DNA of 11,876 nucleotides from JAKFFN01 sp964444305 (GTDB lineage: Bacteria > Sumerlaeota > Sumerlaeia > Sumerlaeales > Sumerlaeaceae). The notes under the pieces are model-generated. The model saw only the letters and a list, made by a program, of their open reading frames with translations. It ran no database searches and had not been told where the DNA came from. The stretch's first letter is position 1. Each line of letters starts with the position of its first letter. The translations under genes and the position numbers were made by a program. Below are positions 9,401-11,876 of the stretch, piece by piece. The stretch is taken from assembly GCA_964444305.1 (NCBI GenBank), contig CAYUGQ010000085.1, forward strand, positions 1 to 11,876. Direction: 5' to 3'.

Positions 9401-10034
9401 CGAGTACAGGAAAGTAGTCTGAGGGACCGGTATAGCTGTATACCAGGATGATATTCCGGCTCCTGCTGTAATTGAAAAACCCATTTTTCCCTCTGCCTAT
9501 GAAAAGATTGGGGGCAATATTCCTCGTCCCTCTCGATACAGAGGATTCATTTTTATAGCGGTCAAAGAGCTCTCTAACTATACCCCTGAGCTTGTCATTG
9601 GCGTAGGCGTCTTTTTCGAGGATTAAGATAGGAGCCGATTGAGCGTCTATATCGATTGGAAACTCCACCAAGCGTCCGGCATTTTCCTTGATCGCGGCCT
9701 CAGAAAATTTTGGCTGCCTCACAGGGATGGGAAGAGAATCTTCCGCACTCACCAACTGCGACGCAAACTTGGCAGAAATAGTCTGTAGATGATGGTCGAC
9801 AAAATAGCTGGCTAGATCACTAATGTTGAAATGTTCAAACAGCAGAGTTTTTGGCAAACTTCCAAAATCTGTCTCCAGTATTTTAATAATTTTCAACACA
9901 AGAAATGAATCGATTCCTAACTCGCCAAACGGCGATCGGGGATCGATGGCAGTGGCGTCGAGCGACCCGGAAATCTCAGATATAAGTGATTTGAGATACG
10001 ACTCCGTCAATTCCAATAATAGATCTTGATTCAT
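1..10034 (-). CDS. Trans-AT polyketide synthase with N-terminal ACP-DUF2156-PLP lyase (SH-like) block, C-terminally partial
   Basis: A single uninterrupted frame of 3,344 codons, open at the left edge of the window. Domain order is ACP1, DUF2156-like, PLP beta-eliminating lyase, KS1, KS-flanking linker, DH1, KR, ACP2, KS2, KS-flanking linker, DH2 (cut). I checked the frame at the start codon, ACP1 Ser43, lyase Lys761, both KS cysteines, the KR nucleotide-binding loop, ACP2 and the last codon; all agree. The start is fixed at the ATG at 10034 because an in-frame TAG lies two codons upstream (10038-10040). The ribosome binding site is weak, only an AGG about 12 nt upstream. No AT domain lies between either KS and DH, so malonyl units must come from a trans-acting AT, which is not in the window. 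The N-terminus starts directly in a carrier protein, so the protein is either the second half of a split module or a loader. The two KS-DH modules look functional; substrate and product are unknown. Confidence 0.97.
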   Translation of the reverse strand, partial: MNQDLLLELTESYLKSLISEISGSLDATAIDPRSPFGELGIDSFLVLKIIKILETDFGSLPKTLLFEHFNISDLASYFVDHHLQTISAKFASQLVSAEDSLPIPVRQPKFSEAAIKENAGRLVEFPIDIDAQSAPILILEKDAYANDKLRGIVRELFDRYKNESSVSRGTRNIAPNLFIGRGKNGFFNYSRSRNIILVYSYTGPSDYFPVLADEMLRHCADKKLEFNILADIQITSVGEVLLSATPFGVAQRVLDLPNFSLEGQKMRRLRYQVSKFAKAGNCHTEEYRCASGGGDIEREILRVIDQWCSTKTMVNPLVHIARSEILAGTLDPMHRIFLTYLDDVLQNVIIISPLCAEQNGYLMDLEFYPADMPLGGLEFAIIKIIDILVAEGCAMLSMGATLGPKLASSSNADPEIDRILDDLRQQNIFNDEGNLQFKNKFRPENKTIFLCRPVESGNPGSVIDIIMMIADPSKMQTSDVEHHMSVVDSASPVILAEKPVEKKRPSIPERPGRSRFEVEQKKAAHSTEELDRFVILSACDYNPLYVSNERVDFDLKTDSWAQLESPAIERQMSELHARLQQPVNLDESLRTLFPFKYFVLANSGRAAEQVFFKAWPQKGRVPQNLLFPTTIYHQIDNGFTPREMPDPKVFETASDGEFYKGNLNLEALRREVERDDSSIALVCIEATDNAAGGYPFSLKHLTQVKSLLTKHSIPLVVDATRVLENAQFLIERESEYAGKSVWEVAREILSLADAVIASLTKDFCVDRGGIIATNGRELYNRLQDLLRVQGDGLDVIDKKLVALSLQSRKQIESQILRRMEAVRFVWQELNRCGIPVVRPAGGHCVLIDAKAIPEFRDFEHPAASLVAWLYLNTGIRAISHNVGMQKSTAINELVRLAIPLGLRREQTEEIVRRLVLHFGKVENIPEILPESRAVDLSDNIHPRYKLKKLHRPAETAGAQIIVEPAVTAIIEQPVPSAGADVSGSVPARASLRLGSEVARGAEEAHRPEEIAIVGMAGRYPEARNTSELWENLIRGKDCIGVIPDSRHERRWQNKFLTRYRGGFIDDVDRFDSLFFNISPREAEMLDPQERLFLEVAWETLEDAGYYPEILGKDETPRDIGVFVGAVWSMYQMIGVEEKISGNDSNPNSFLWSVANRVSYWMNFSGPSLTVDTACSSSLTAIYLACEAISKGECKAAIAGGVNLDLHQSKLDINTAGGTQSVDGVCRSFGKNANGYVAGEGIGAVFLKPLRQAILDRDNIYGVIKSVVVNHGGRASGYAVPNPRAQAKLVSSALQSAAIDARTIGYIEAHGTGTELGDPIEIKGLTDAFRDYKVPNQACSVGSVKSNIGHLEAAAGVVGVAKVLLQMKYRRLVPSLHSSELNEHIDFTGSPFYVQQKVQEWQSKKVDGVDYPLRAGVSSFGAGGANAHIILEEYEQTAQETDGLGELLFPLSARSDDQLRDAAIRLRDYIHRQTSSEVPDSGLNLSNIAYTLKVGRKSFDHRMIVIAATQEQLLESLTRFAEGKKDENILVGNAKSAEGITRLLNRREKEEFIGLLAQNRDLRKLAQLWIEGLLGDWQGFRSTEKGRRVSLPTYPFADKRHWARDVPKNMSGYLLPQAVVHPLIDTNASTFERQLFRKSFSEKEFFIYDHLVSDIPTLPGVAYLELARKAGELAAGRKVHKIKNIVWVSPLIVRSSSITEAMIELKPNGNTVQFEVFSEHQEGKRQLYSQGRLSYLTPQGVQPTPEFVDLAAIKKRCVKVIDSRDAYPAFKQLGLNLGPSFQVLQEVFRGESEVLGLLKIPVSRDSDFNDFVLHPSLVDGSFQAGMGAAVGAALAGDTNGEMFVPYSIGEVEILHPLKPICYSYVTEGKEDKKGGSKLARSNVLILDEEGKILVRIRDAVGVPLTDVHEKPAPSQDTDGFSRLYYAHTWEKSFFERANVRLNQLDFLLLFDTDEKLRDLYSERLRGAGSDPRQVILVKPGEAYAPLDAQTYRINPQNPLDYTRLFEELYRSGRIPTHICVAWAISGFVQEARVINEALYQGVYSLLYICKSVIEQKPSGKIQLLYLFSGDKDGPQPHNEAVSGFAKTLQLEHPKLLCKTLEIQQDLATRDEVLDMVLAEIHDDSPDAATVRYENNERHVRRLKRIEPEEIPHSSLSDNPPLKENGVYLITGGAGGLGLIFADYLAREFKAKLVLTGRSALSPDAMTKLEDLRRAGAEVLYIAADVASREAVAGLVAECKTRFGGINGIIHSAGVLRDSYIRNKTVEEMAAVLAPKLHGTLHLDFATQEENLDFFVMFSSLAAVGGNVGQCDYAFANHFMDSFAARRELMRTKGERAGRTLSLNWSLWADGGMKVDEQTEIFFKKNMGIKPLSIETGLEAFTKGLGSPLCQFAVIEGVQEKIELAWGLRKKESVAPAVSTVPASGASPAETAADDLVELVQDKLSGIVVEFLKLDASDIDMDRILLDLGFDSIGLATFANSVNEKYQTDLTPVLFFEYPSIREIARYLLLEHREQVLRFHGVLKSEVPAASGLSQQSVERDRAAEVPSDSAENTFRIGKGWNPELFDQKAGANTAPTAVGFAPKRRFIDRPIAVVGMSGVMPQSEDLEEFWENLKSARNLITVIPEDRWNWREFQGDPLKEKNKTNSKWGGFMKEVDKFDPLFFGISPREAEMMDPQQRIFLETVWKTVEDSGQKVSDLSGTKTGLFIGVATNDYADVINGLQIALDGYTASGNSHSVLANRISFLLNLRGPSAPIDTACSSSLVAMHRAIESIHTGSSDMAIVGGVQVMLTPAGHISFGAAGMLSEDGKCKTFDKRADGYVRGEGSGAIFLKPLSMAEVDGNHIYAVIRATTENHGGKVSTLTAPNPNAQSELLIEAYEKAEIDPATVGYIECHGTGTSLGDPIEIQALKKSFSELYKKYNKLPAVPHCGLSSVKTNIGHLETAAGISGVLKVLLAIKHQQIPASVHFEEINPYINLEGTPFYIVDKTRPWEPARDETGNPLPRRAGVSSFGFGGANAHVIFEEYLVPQQARASHYRGPYLIVLSAKSEDRLNAYARAMLTHLEKYQTDPYEFAYTLQVGRDPMKVRLAFTADSMAEVVRKFRAFVGDEKNIEGLYFGQLSSAKKGLNIAAENGGSPDSVIQKWMDTEQYGKLLETWVQGLEIDWNILYGATKPKRISVPTYPFAREKCWFEVPKVVAAATAKRLHPLLHTNMSNLREQCYSTDLSGKELFLADHRVRGQLVAPAEMFLEIARVAVEDAAERLESGILELRDVAWPQPFTADGGKTLKTLLSAVPEDRVGFEIYSEEFGEACLHSCGVGVFVRDPAPERRDIAQLKSRMQQGREE
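468..965 (-). other. KS-flanking (AT-docking) linker after KS2, no AT
   Basis: About 165 residues between KS2 and DH2, ending in VPTYPFAREKCWF (Tyr3181-Trp3189), parallel to the linker after KS1. No acyltransferase GHSxG motif or domain-sized insertion is present, so the second module also depends on a trans-acting AT. Confidence 0.85.
966..2273 (-). other. KS2 ketosynthase domain (PKS residues ~2588-3023)
   Basis: Begins RPIAVVGMSGVMPQSEDLEEF and ends FGFGGANAHVIFEEY. The catalytic set is complete: Cys2758 in PIDTACSSSLVA (codon 1761-1763), His2893 in ECHGTGTSLGDP and His2939 in KTNIGHLETAAG. It opens module 2 and takes the chain from ACP2. It diverges from KS1 well beyond the catalytic motifs, for example LTPAGHISFG against LHQSKLDINT after the active site. 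The two are therefore not a recent duplication and may accept different beta-states. Confidence 0.97.
2499..2753 (-). other. ACP2 domain (PKS residues ~2428-2512)
   Basis: Carrier domain closing module 1. The motif is LLDLGFDSIGL with phosphopantetheine attachment at Ser2470 (codon 2625-2627), followed by the LFFEYPSIREIARYLLLEH third-helix region. A low-complexity Ala/Pro/Ser linker precedes it, and a charged linker of about 75 residues separates it from KS2. It is a single ACP, not a tandem. Confidence 0.95.
2865..4292 (-). other. KR ketoreductase (structural plus catalytic halves, PKS residues ~1915-2390)
   Basis: A non-catalytic structural half of about 240 residues precedes the SDR catalytic half. 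The NADPH loop is VYLITGGAGGLG (2165-2176). Ser2298 (in VMFSSLAAVG), Tyr2311 and Asn2315 (DYAFAN) form the active site, and a Lys in APKLHG fits the fourth residue. SAGVLRDS, with Asp2256, sits where the LDD signature of B-type ketoreductases lies, so a D-configured beta-hydroxyl is the likely product; this last point is a motif-based guess. There is no methyltransferase or ER in the module. With DH1 the unit leaving module 1 should be an alpha,beta-alkene. Confidence 0.93.
4320..5177 (-). other. DH1 dehydratase domain (PKS residues ~1620-1905)
   Basis: Double-hotdog dehydratase, starting at HPLIDTNAS. The first catalytic motif is DHLVSDIPTLPGVAYLE with His1649; it reads HxxxDxxxxP, with Asp in place of the usual Gly. 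The second is LHPSLVDGSFQ with Asp1818 and Gln1822, the normal DxxxQ. The catalytic His/Asp pair is therefore present and the domain is probably active, removing water from the beta-hydroxy product of KR. The Gly-to-Asp change is the one oddity; it is a loop position rather than a catalytic residue. Confidence 0.9.
5232..5738 (-). other. KS-flanking (AT-docking) linker after KS1, no AT
   Basis: About 170 residues separate KS1 from DH1, ending in LPTYPFADKRHW (Tyr1593-Trp1601), the usual end mark of the post-KS linker. A cis AT would need about 300 residues with a GHSxG nucleophile motif, and none is present. This space is the KS-to-AT linker kept in trans-AT PKSs. It is direct support for the trans-AT call. 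Confidence 0.85.
5739..7013 (-). other. KS1 ketosynthase domain (PKS residues ~1008-1432)
   Basis: Begins EEIAIVGMAGRYPEA and ends GANAHIILEEY. The catalytic set is complete: Cys1174 in TVDTACSSSL (codon 6513-6515), His1309 in EAHGTGTELGDP and His1349 in SNIGHLEAAAG. It follows the PLP lyase after a linker of about 80 residues rich in Ala, Pro and Val, and receives whatever the ACP1-DUF-SH block produces. It condenses that with a malonyl unit on ACP2. Substrate class can only be assigned by phylogeny with characterised trans-AT KS domains. Confidence 0.97.
7251..8462 (-). other. PLP-dependent beta-eliminating lyase domain (tryptophanase/tyrosine phenol-lyase family), SH-like cysteine lyase (PKS residues ~525-928)
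   Basis: About 400 residues of fold-type-I PLP lyase inside the PKS frame. Landmarks match tyrosine phenol-lyase (TPL; numbering from memory) with nearly exact spacing: NSGR ending at Arg605 (TPL Q-G-R100); FPTTIYHQ with His633; TDNAAGG with Asn689 (N185); DATRVLEN with Asp718 (D214) and Arg721 (R217); SLTKD with the PLP lysine Lys761 (K257); VRLAIP with Arg895 (R404). His633 to Asn689, Asn689 to Asp718 and Asp718 to Lys761 have the same spacings as in TPL (56, 29, 43). Departures: TPL Thr124 is Pro628, TPL Arg381 is His880, and the GDEAYAG segment carrying catalytic Tyr71 is not recognisable. The PLP core is therefore intact but the substrate pocket differs from aromatic amino acid lyases. 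Behind ACP-DUF, a C-S lyase of the leinamycin SH type is the best reading. It would release pyruvate and ammonia from an S-cysteinyl chain and leave a thiol. Confidence 0.88.
8625..9707 (-). other. DUF2156/MprF-C-like (GNAT-type) domain, candidate C-S bond-forming 'DUF' (PKS residues ~110-470)
   Basis: About 360 residues between ACP1 and the PLP domain. The second half resembles the C-terminal domain of MprF-type lysyltransferases (DUF2156). HRIFLTYLDDVLQNVIII recalls the family's core beta-hairpin. YLMDLEFYPADMPLGGLEF (from about 361) followed by AIIKIIDILVAEGCAMLSMG recalls the family pattern of acidic strand, Pro-x-Gly turn, long helix, then a Leu-x-Gly strand. Earlier, RRLRYQVSKFAKAG resembles the family's conserved Arg/Lys-rich helix before the second GNAT half. 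The order ACP-DUF-PLP lyase equals that of leinamycin LnmJ module 8, where the DUF is proposed to add cysteine to the ACP-bound chain. That this DUF is a sequence homologue of LnmJ's is inferred from context, not aligned. The DUF2156 call itself is from pattern recognition. Confidence 0.7.
9780..10022 (-). other. ACP1 domain (PKS residues ~5-85)
   Basis: Acyl carrier protein domain with the phosphopantetheine motif GELGIDSF; the attachment serine is Ser43, codon 9906-9908. The flanking helices look typical, with a hydrophobic LVLKIIKIL run after the serine and a LLFEHFNISDLASYF third-helix region. It is the first domain of the protein with no visible docking extension. It most likely carries the substrate on which the following DUF and PLP lyase act, as in the ACP-DUF-SH arrangement of LnmJ. 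The Trp marker of beta-branching ACPs is not seen after the serine. Confidence 0.9.
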
Positions 10035-10071
10035 TATCTACATCTGCCTGTGTCGTGTAGCCAAACTCGAG

Positions 10072-10089
10072 CGGGAAAGAAATATCCCG
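10072..10089. repeat. Small inverted repeat in the PKS 5' leader
   Basis: Five-base arms CGGGA and TCCCG around an 8-base spacer, 38 bases upstream of the PKS start codon. It could form a short hairpin in the leader transcript. There is no T-run after it, so it is not a convincing terminator. Such short arms also occur by chance. Confidence 0.2.
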
Positions 10090-10128
10090 AAATAGAGTTA
10101 CAGAAATCTTACTTAAAAGCATTGTTGC

Positions 10129-10146
10129 TTCTGTCCAATAACAGAA
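10129..10146. repeat. Inverted repeat TTCTGT-N6-ACAGAA upstream of PKS
   Basis: Perfect six-base arms around a six-base centre, between the stop of the 82-codon frame (10164) and the PKS start. The shape fits a dimeric regulator site or a weak hairpin. No promoter element could be placed with confidence near it. Confidence 0.2.
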
Positions 10147-10163
10147 AGCCCCTAGAATCAGGC

Positions 10164-10412
10164 CTATGAGCGACAAAAGCGTCGATTGCCAGGCGCAATA
10201 TCTTCGATCGGGATTACATCAGGTTTGCCCGCGCCGGAAGTAAAGAAAGCATGACTCGGGCTTATTTGAAACAGGGATGCGCCATCTCGCGTACTTAGAG
10301 GTGCAACACTCCACTTGAGGTTGTAATATTGAGGATTCAAGGGCCCTAATTCGTATAGGGTACTTCTGATTCTTTCCATTGCTGATTTTTTTCCATTTCT
10401 GATTCTTTCCAT
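10164..10412 (-). CDS. Small hypothetical protein, 82 aa, upstream of the PKS
   Basis: Open frame on the same strand as the PKS and ending 129 bases before its start codon. The ATG at 10412 is preceded by GGGAG at six bases, a better ribosome binding site than that of the PKS, which supports translation. The N-terminal 17 residues are built from a nucleotide tandem repeat and read MERIRNGKKSAMERIRS; the remaining 65 residues are mixed in composition and end in NRRFCRS. I see no signal peptide, membrane span or known motif and do not recognise a family. It could be a genuine small gene co-transcribed with the PKS, a leader peptide, or a chance frame in decayed DNA. Confidence 0.35.
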   Translation of the reverse strand: MERIRNGKKSAMERIRSTLYELGPLNPQYYNLKWSVAPLSTRDGASLFQISPSHAFFTSGAGKPDVIPIEDIAPGNRRFCRS

Positions 10413-10413
10413 T
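10364..10413. repeat. Three tandem copies of a ~17-bp unit
   Basis: The unit TTCTGATTCTTTCCATT occurs exactly at 10364-10380 and 10397-10413, with a diverged copy (GCTGATTTTTTTCCATT) between them at 10381-10397. It covers the start codon and first codons of the 82-codon frame, so copy-number change would alter that frame's N-terminus. Slippage is the likely origin. Confidence 0.8.
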
Positions 10414-10921
10414 CTGATCTCCCTTTTTGAACTTTGCGGGACAGCTTGGCCCTTCCGTCCTATAAATCCTTAACAATGAGCCGATCCAGTCCTGGTCGCA
10501 TCTTAATCAGACAGAATTCTTCGAGGATCAAAAGTTTCGAATCAACTCCCGCGCCAACCAAGATTACAGTTAGAAATGCGAACTCACGCTATCGAGTGAT
10601 AGTCACGAAAAGTGTCAGCGCTGTGATGATTTGATTTTGCTGGGCAATACACTACTCATGCCTGCAAATTGGCTATTGCCAGCAACGCAGTTGCGCACTT
10701 CTGCCAATCGTCCGATAAGGTGCGCGAGTCTTGAGCCTTAGTAATATTTGCCTTTTTTAACCATTTCCTGCCCTGCTCTATTCTTGCCCAATAGCAGAAG
10801 TACATGACAAGACGTAGTAATCGAGGCCGACAACCCCATTCTACATTGCTTTATTCGCATGTTTCAATATGAAAACCCAACACTTGTTTATGAAAACCCA
10901 ACACTTGTTAAGAGAGCGGAT
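10414..10921. other. Region with no supported gene
   Basis: About 500 bases without a convincing coding frame on either strand. The best minus-strand candidate is a 49-codon frame from the ATG at 10805 to a TGA at 10656, which reads like protein (WARIEQGRKWLKK) but has no clear ribosome binding site and no family I know. The region also holds the 21-bp tandem duplication at 10868-10909 and a weak GGCAATA/TATTGCC inverted repeat near 10642-10680. It looks like decayed or rearranged DNA between the kdp remnants and the PKS locus. Confidence 0.5.
10868..10909. repeat. Perfect 21-bp tandem duplication
   Basis: Two identical, directly adjacent 21-base copies, 10868-10888 and 10889-10909, each starting TATGAAAACCC and ending ACTTGTT. 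It lies just past the last open frame of the kdpC remnant. Two copies without spacers is not a CRISPR. It could be a slippage product or a scar left by an excised mobile element. Confidence 0.9.
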
Positions 10922-11320
10922 TCAGTTTCGTGAGCGACGCCCAGCGTGATTAAATCGATATTTGCGGGCAATATGCGGCGTACGTACAAGTAGAAATAGC
11001 ACCCTGTACAATCTGCGTTCAACGGGGCGGGCCGCTGCCCACGCGCCTGATAAATCCCTGTTGATCATTGCTTCAGGATTACCTTCGCGGAGGTCACTAG
11101 CCATCGCTCCTGGCCGCAACTGAACGATACATCGACAAACGCGTGAGATCAATATACGCCCATTACGCTCTATCGGCTGCCTGTGGCTTGGTGGGGAAAC
11201 AGCAAAGCACCAAAGAAAATGGCGATATCGGTGTCGAGCAGACCGCACACCAACAGAAACACCATCGCCGCTTGCAGCGCGGTCAAATGTTGGCTCGATA
11301 TCGACTAAATCATTAGTCAT
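10922..11320 (-). pseudogene. kdpC: Decayed kdpC (potassium-transporting ATPase subunit C)
   Basis: KdpC is the single-span accessory subunit of the Kdp high-affinity K+ pump. A good ribosome binding site (GAGGAG) precedes the ATG at 11320, 33 bases after the kdpB stop, the usual kdpBC spacing. The ATG frame starts MTNDLVDIEPTFD, but the KdpC-like membrane span ALQAAMVFLLVCGLL and the conserved FPHQATGS block lie in another frame that stops at once. IERNGRILIS then returns to the first frame. Two frameshifts are therefore needed within 60 codons. Homology is recognisable only down to about 11145; the rest of the open frame to 10922 is not KdpC-like to my eye. The conserved YP after the span is replaced by DT. 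Confidence 0.75.
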
Positions 11321-11353
11321 GGTAAACTCCTCAAGTCCGTGCAGCTCAATCGC

Positions 11354-11815
11354 TTACAGAACCACACTCAGCACCATGTCGATCGCTTGATCACAGCCAC
11401 GCCGCCCAAACCATAGAGCATCATGCTATTGCGCAGCAGCCTCTCTGCCTTGATGGCGTTCACCACGCGCAAGGCCGGCGGGATCAGGGCGGGTGTGATC
11501 AGTGCGTTGAAGATCAAGGCTGCCAGTACCCTATGAAATCCAGCGCCGCGATAGCCAGTAGTGCGCGCCGGCAAACATCGCGGAATGATGGCAAAGTATT
11601 TGGCCAGCTTGAAGGTAGTGAGTGCTCCACGAGTGATCAACAATTGCTGCCCACTTCCACCACCGCCAGCAGCTCGGCCGGGCGGAATCCAGGCCTACCA
11701 TATTACCAGCTTCATGTGCGGCCTGGATGCCGGAATTCATTGCCAGCCTGACCAGAGCATCATTGGTGTCACCTGCCATGGCCGCCAGGCGCCCTTGGCC
11801 TGTTCAGCACAGCCA
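11354..11815 (-). pseudogene. kdpB: Decayed 3' part of kdpB (potassium-transporting P-type ATPase subunit B)
   Basis: Fragments of the KdpB C-terminal third lie in order but in different frames. RLAAMAGD-TNDA is the P-type ATPase hinge motif missing the Gly of GDGTNDA. Next come AMNSGIQAAHEAGNMVGLDS, then ELLAVVEVG in a second frame, then LLITRGALTTFKLAKYFAIIP in a third. That last piece lacks four residues against the usual IANDVAKYFAIIP. ALIFNALITPALIPPALRVV and MMLYGLGGV follow, and AIDMVLSVVL with its stop at 11354 lies after one more shift. The Ala-rich stretch between TNDAP and AMNSG is also deleted. Several independent indels and the absence of the catalytic DKTGT half make this a pseudogene beyond doubt. 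Confidence 0.9.
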
Positions 11816-11876
11816 TGAATACCTGTACTGGTCAACCCAAACCGGACACGCTCTTTTGAGTATTTTCAAAGTTAAT
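11816..11876. other. Non-kdp sequence at the right edge, possible junction
   Basis: KdpB similarity stops near 11815; the last 61 bases do not encode the expected residues before EQAKGR in any frame. The stretch contains TGGTCAACCCAAACCGGACA at 11829-11848, which has the look of an insertion sequence end. I cannot match it to a named element and the rest of it would be outside the window. Confidence 0.25.

Noticed and set aside
8625..9707. Pederin-type GNAT decarboxylating loading domain
   Set aside because: Position after rather than before the ACP, the MprF-like second half and the fused PLP lyase fit the leinamycin DUF-SH arrangement better.
10090..10140. A sigma-70 promoter for the PKS (TTGGAC then TAAGTA at 17 bases on the minus strand)
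   Set aside because: The -35 hexamer matches the consensus at only three of six positions, no better than chance in AT-rich leader DNA.
10434..10634. Plus-strand frame of 66 codons
   Set aside because: No ribosome binding site, no recognisable motif and Ser/Arg-rich composition typical of a chance frame.
10868..10909. CRISPR-like repeat
   Set aside because: There are only two copies, directly abutting, without spacers and with no cas genes nearby.

Overview
The window is dominated by one very large minus-strand gene, read from 10034 down to base 1 and running off the left edge. The 3,344 codons inside the window stay in one frame and encode a modular polyketide synthase (PKS). Both extension modules lack an acyltransferase domain: each KS is followed by a short flanking region ending in a YPFA...W motif and then a DH. 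This is therefore a trans-AT PKS, served by an acyltransferase encoded elsewhere. GC is near 50%. Decayed kdp (potassium ATPase) genes next door fit a Gram-negative, probably proteobacterial, genome, but genus cannot be told from the sequence.

Domain order in the protein, from the N-terminus: ACP1 (phosphopantetheine Ser43); a DUF2156/MprF-C-terminal-like GNAT-type domain (about 110-470); a tryptophanase/tyrosine phenol-lyase-like PLP domain (about 525-928, PLP lysine Lys761); KS1 (Cys1174); KS-flanking linker; DH1; KR; ACP2 (Ser2470); KS2 (Cys2758); KS-flanking linker; DH2, cut by the window edge. The ACP-DUF-PLP lyase block has the same order as the sulfur-incorporating ACP-DUF-SH block of module 8 of leinamycin synthase LnmJ. 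There a cysteine is added to the chain and a PLP lyase (SH) cleaves the C-S bond, leaving sulfur on the polyketide. In leinamycin the block ends the assembly line before a TE. Here it sits at the very N-terminus and hands over to a KS, so sulfur would be installed at the start or in the middle of the chain. This is the most interesting feature of the window.

Upstream of the PKS start (10035-11876, right-hand part) no other PKS subunit is seen. There is an 82-codon open frame with a good ribosome binding site and an in-gene tandem repeat (10164-10412). Next come about 500 bp with no supported gene, holding a perfect 21-bp tandem duplication. Last are the frameshifted, deleted remnants of kdpC and kdpB, in the usual B-C order on the minus strand. 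The right-hand part thus looks like decayed backbone against which the PKS locus was inserted or has come to lie.

Working model (inference): a substrate is loaded on or passed to ACP1, the DUF/SH pair converts a site on it into a C-SH (or derived sulfur) group, and KS1 takes the product. Module 1 (KS-DH-KR-ACP) adds an alpha,beta-unsaturated two-carbon unit, and module 2 starts with KS2-DH2. The partner that feeds ACP1, the AT, and the rest of the line lie outside this window.
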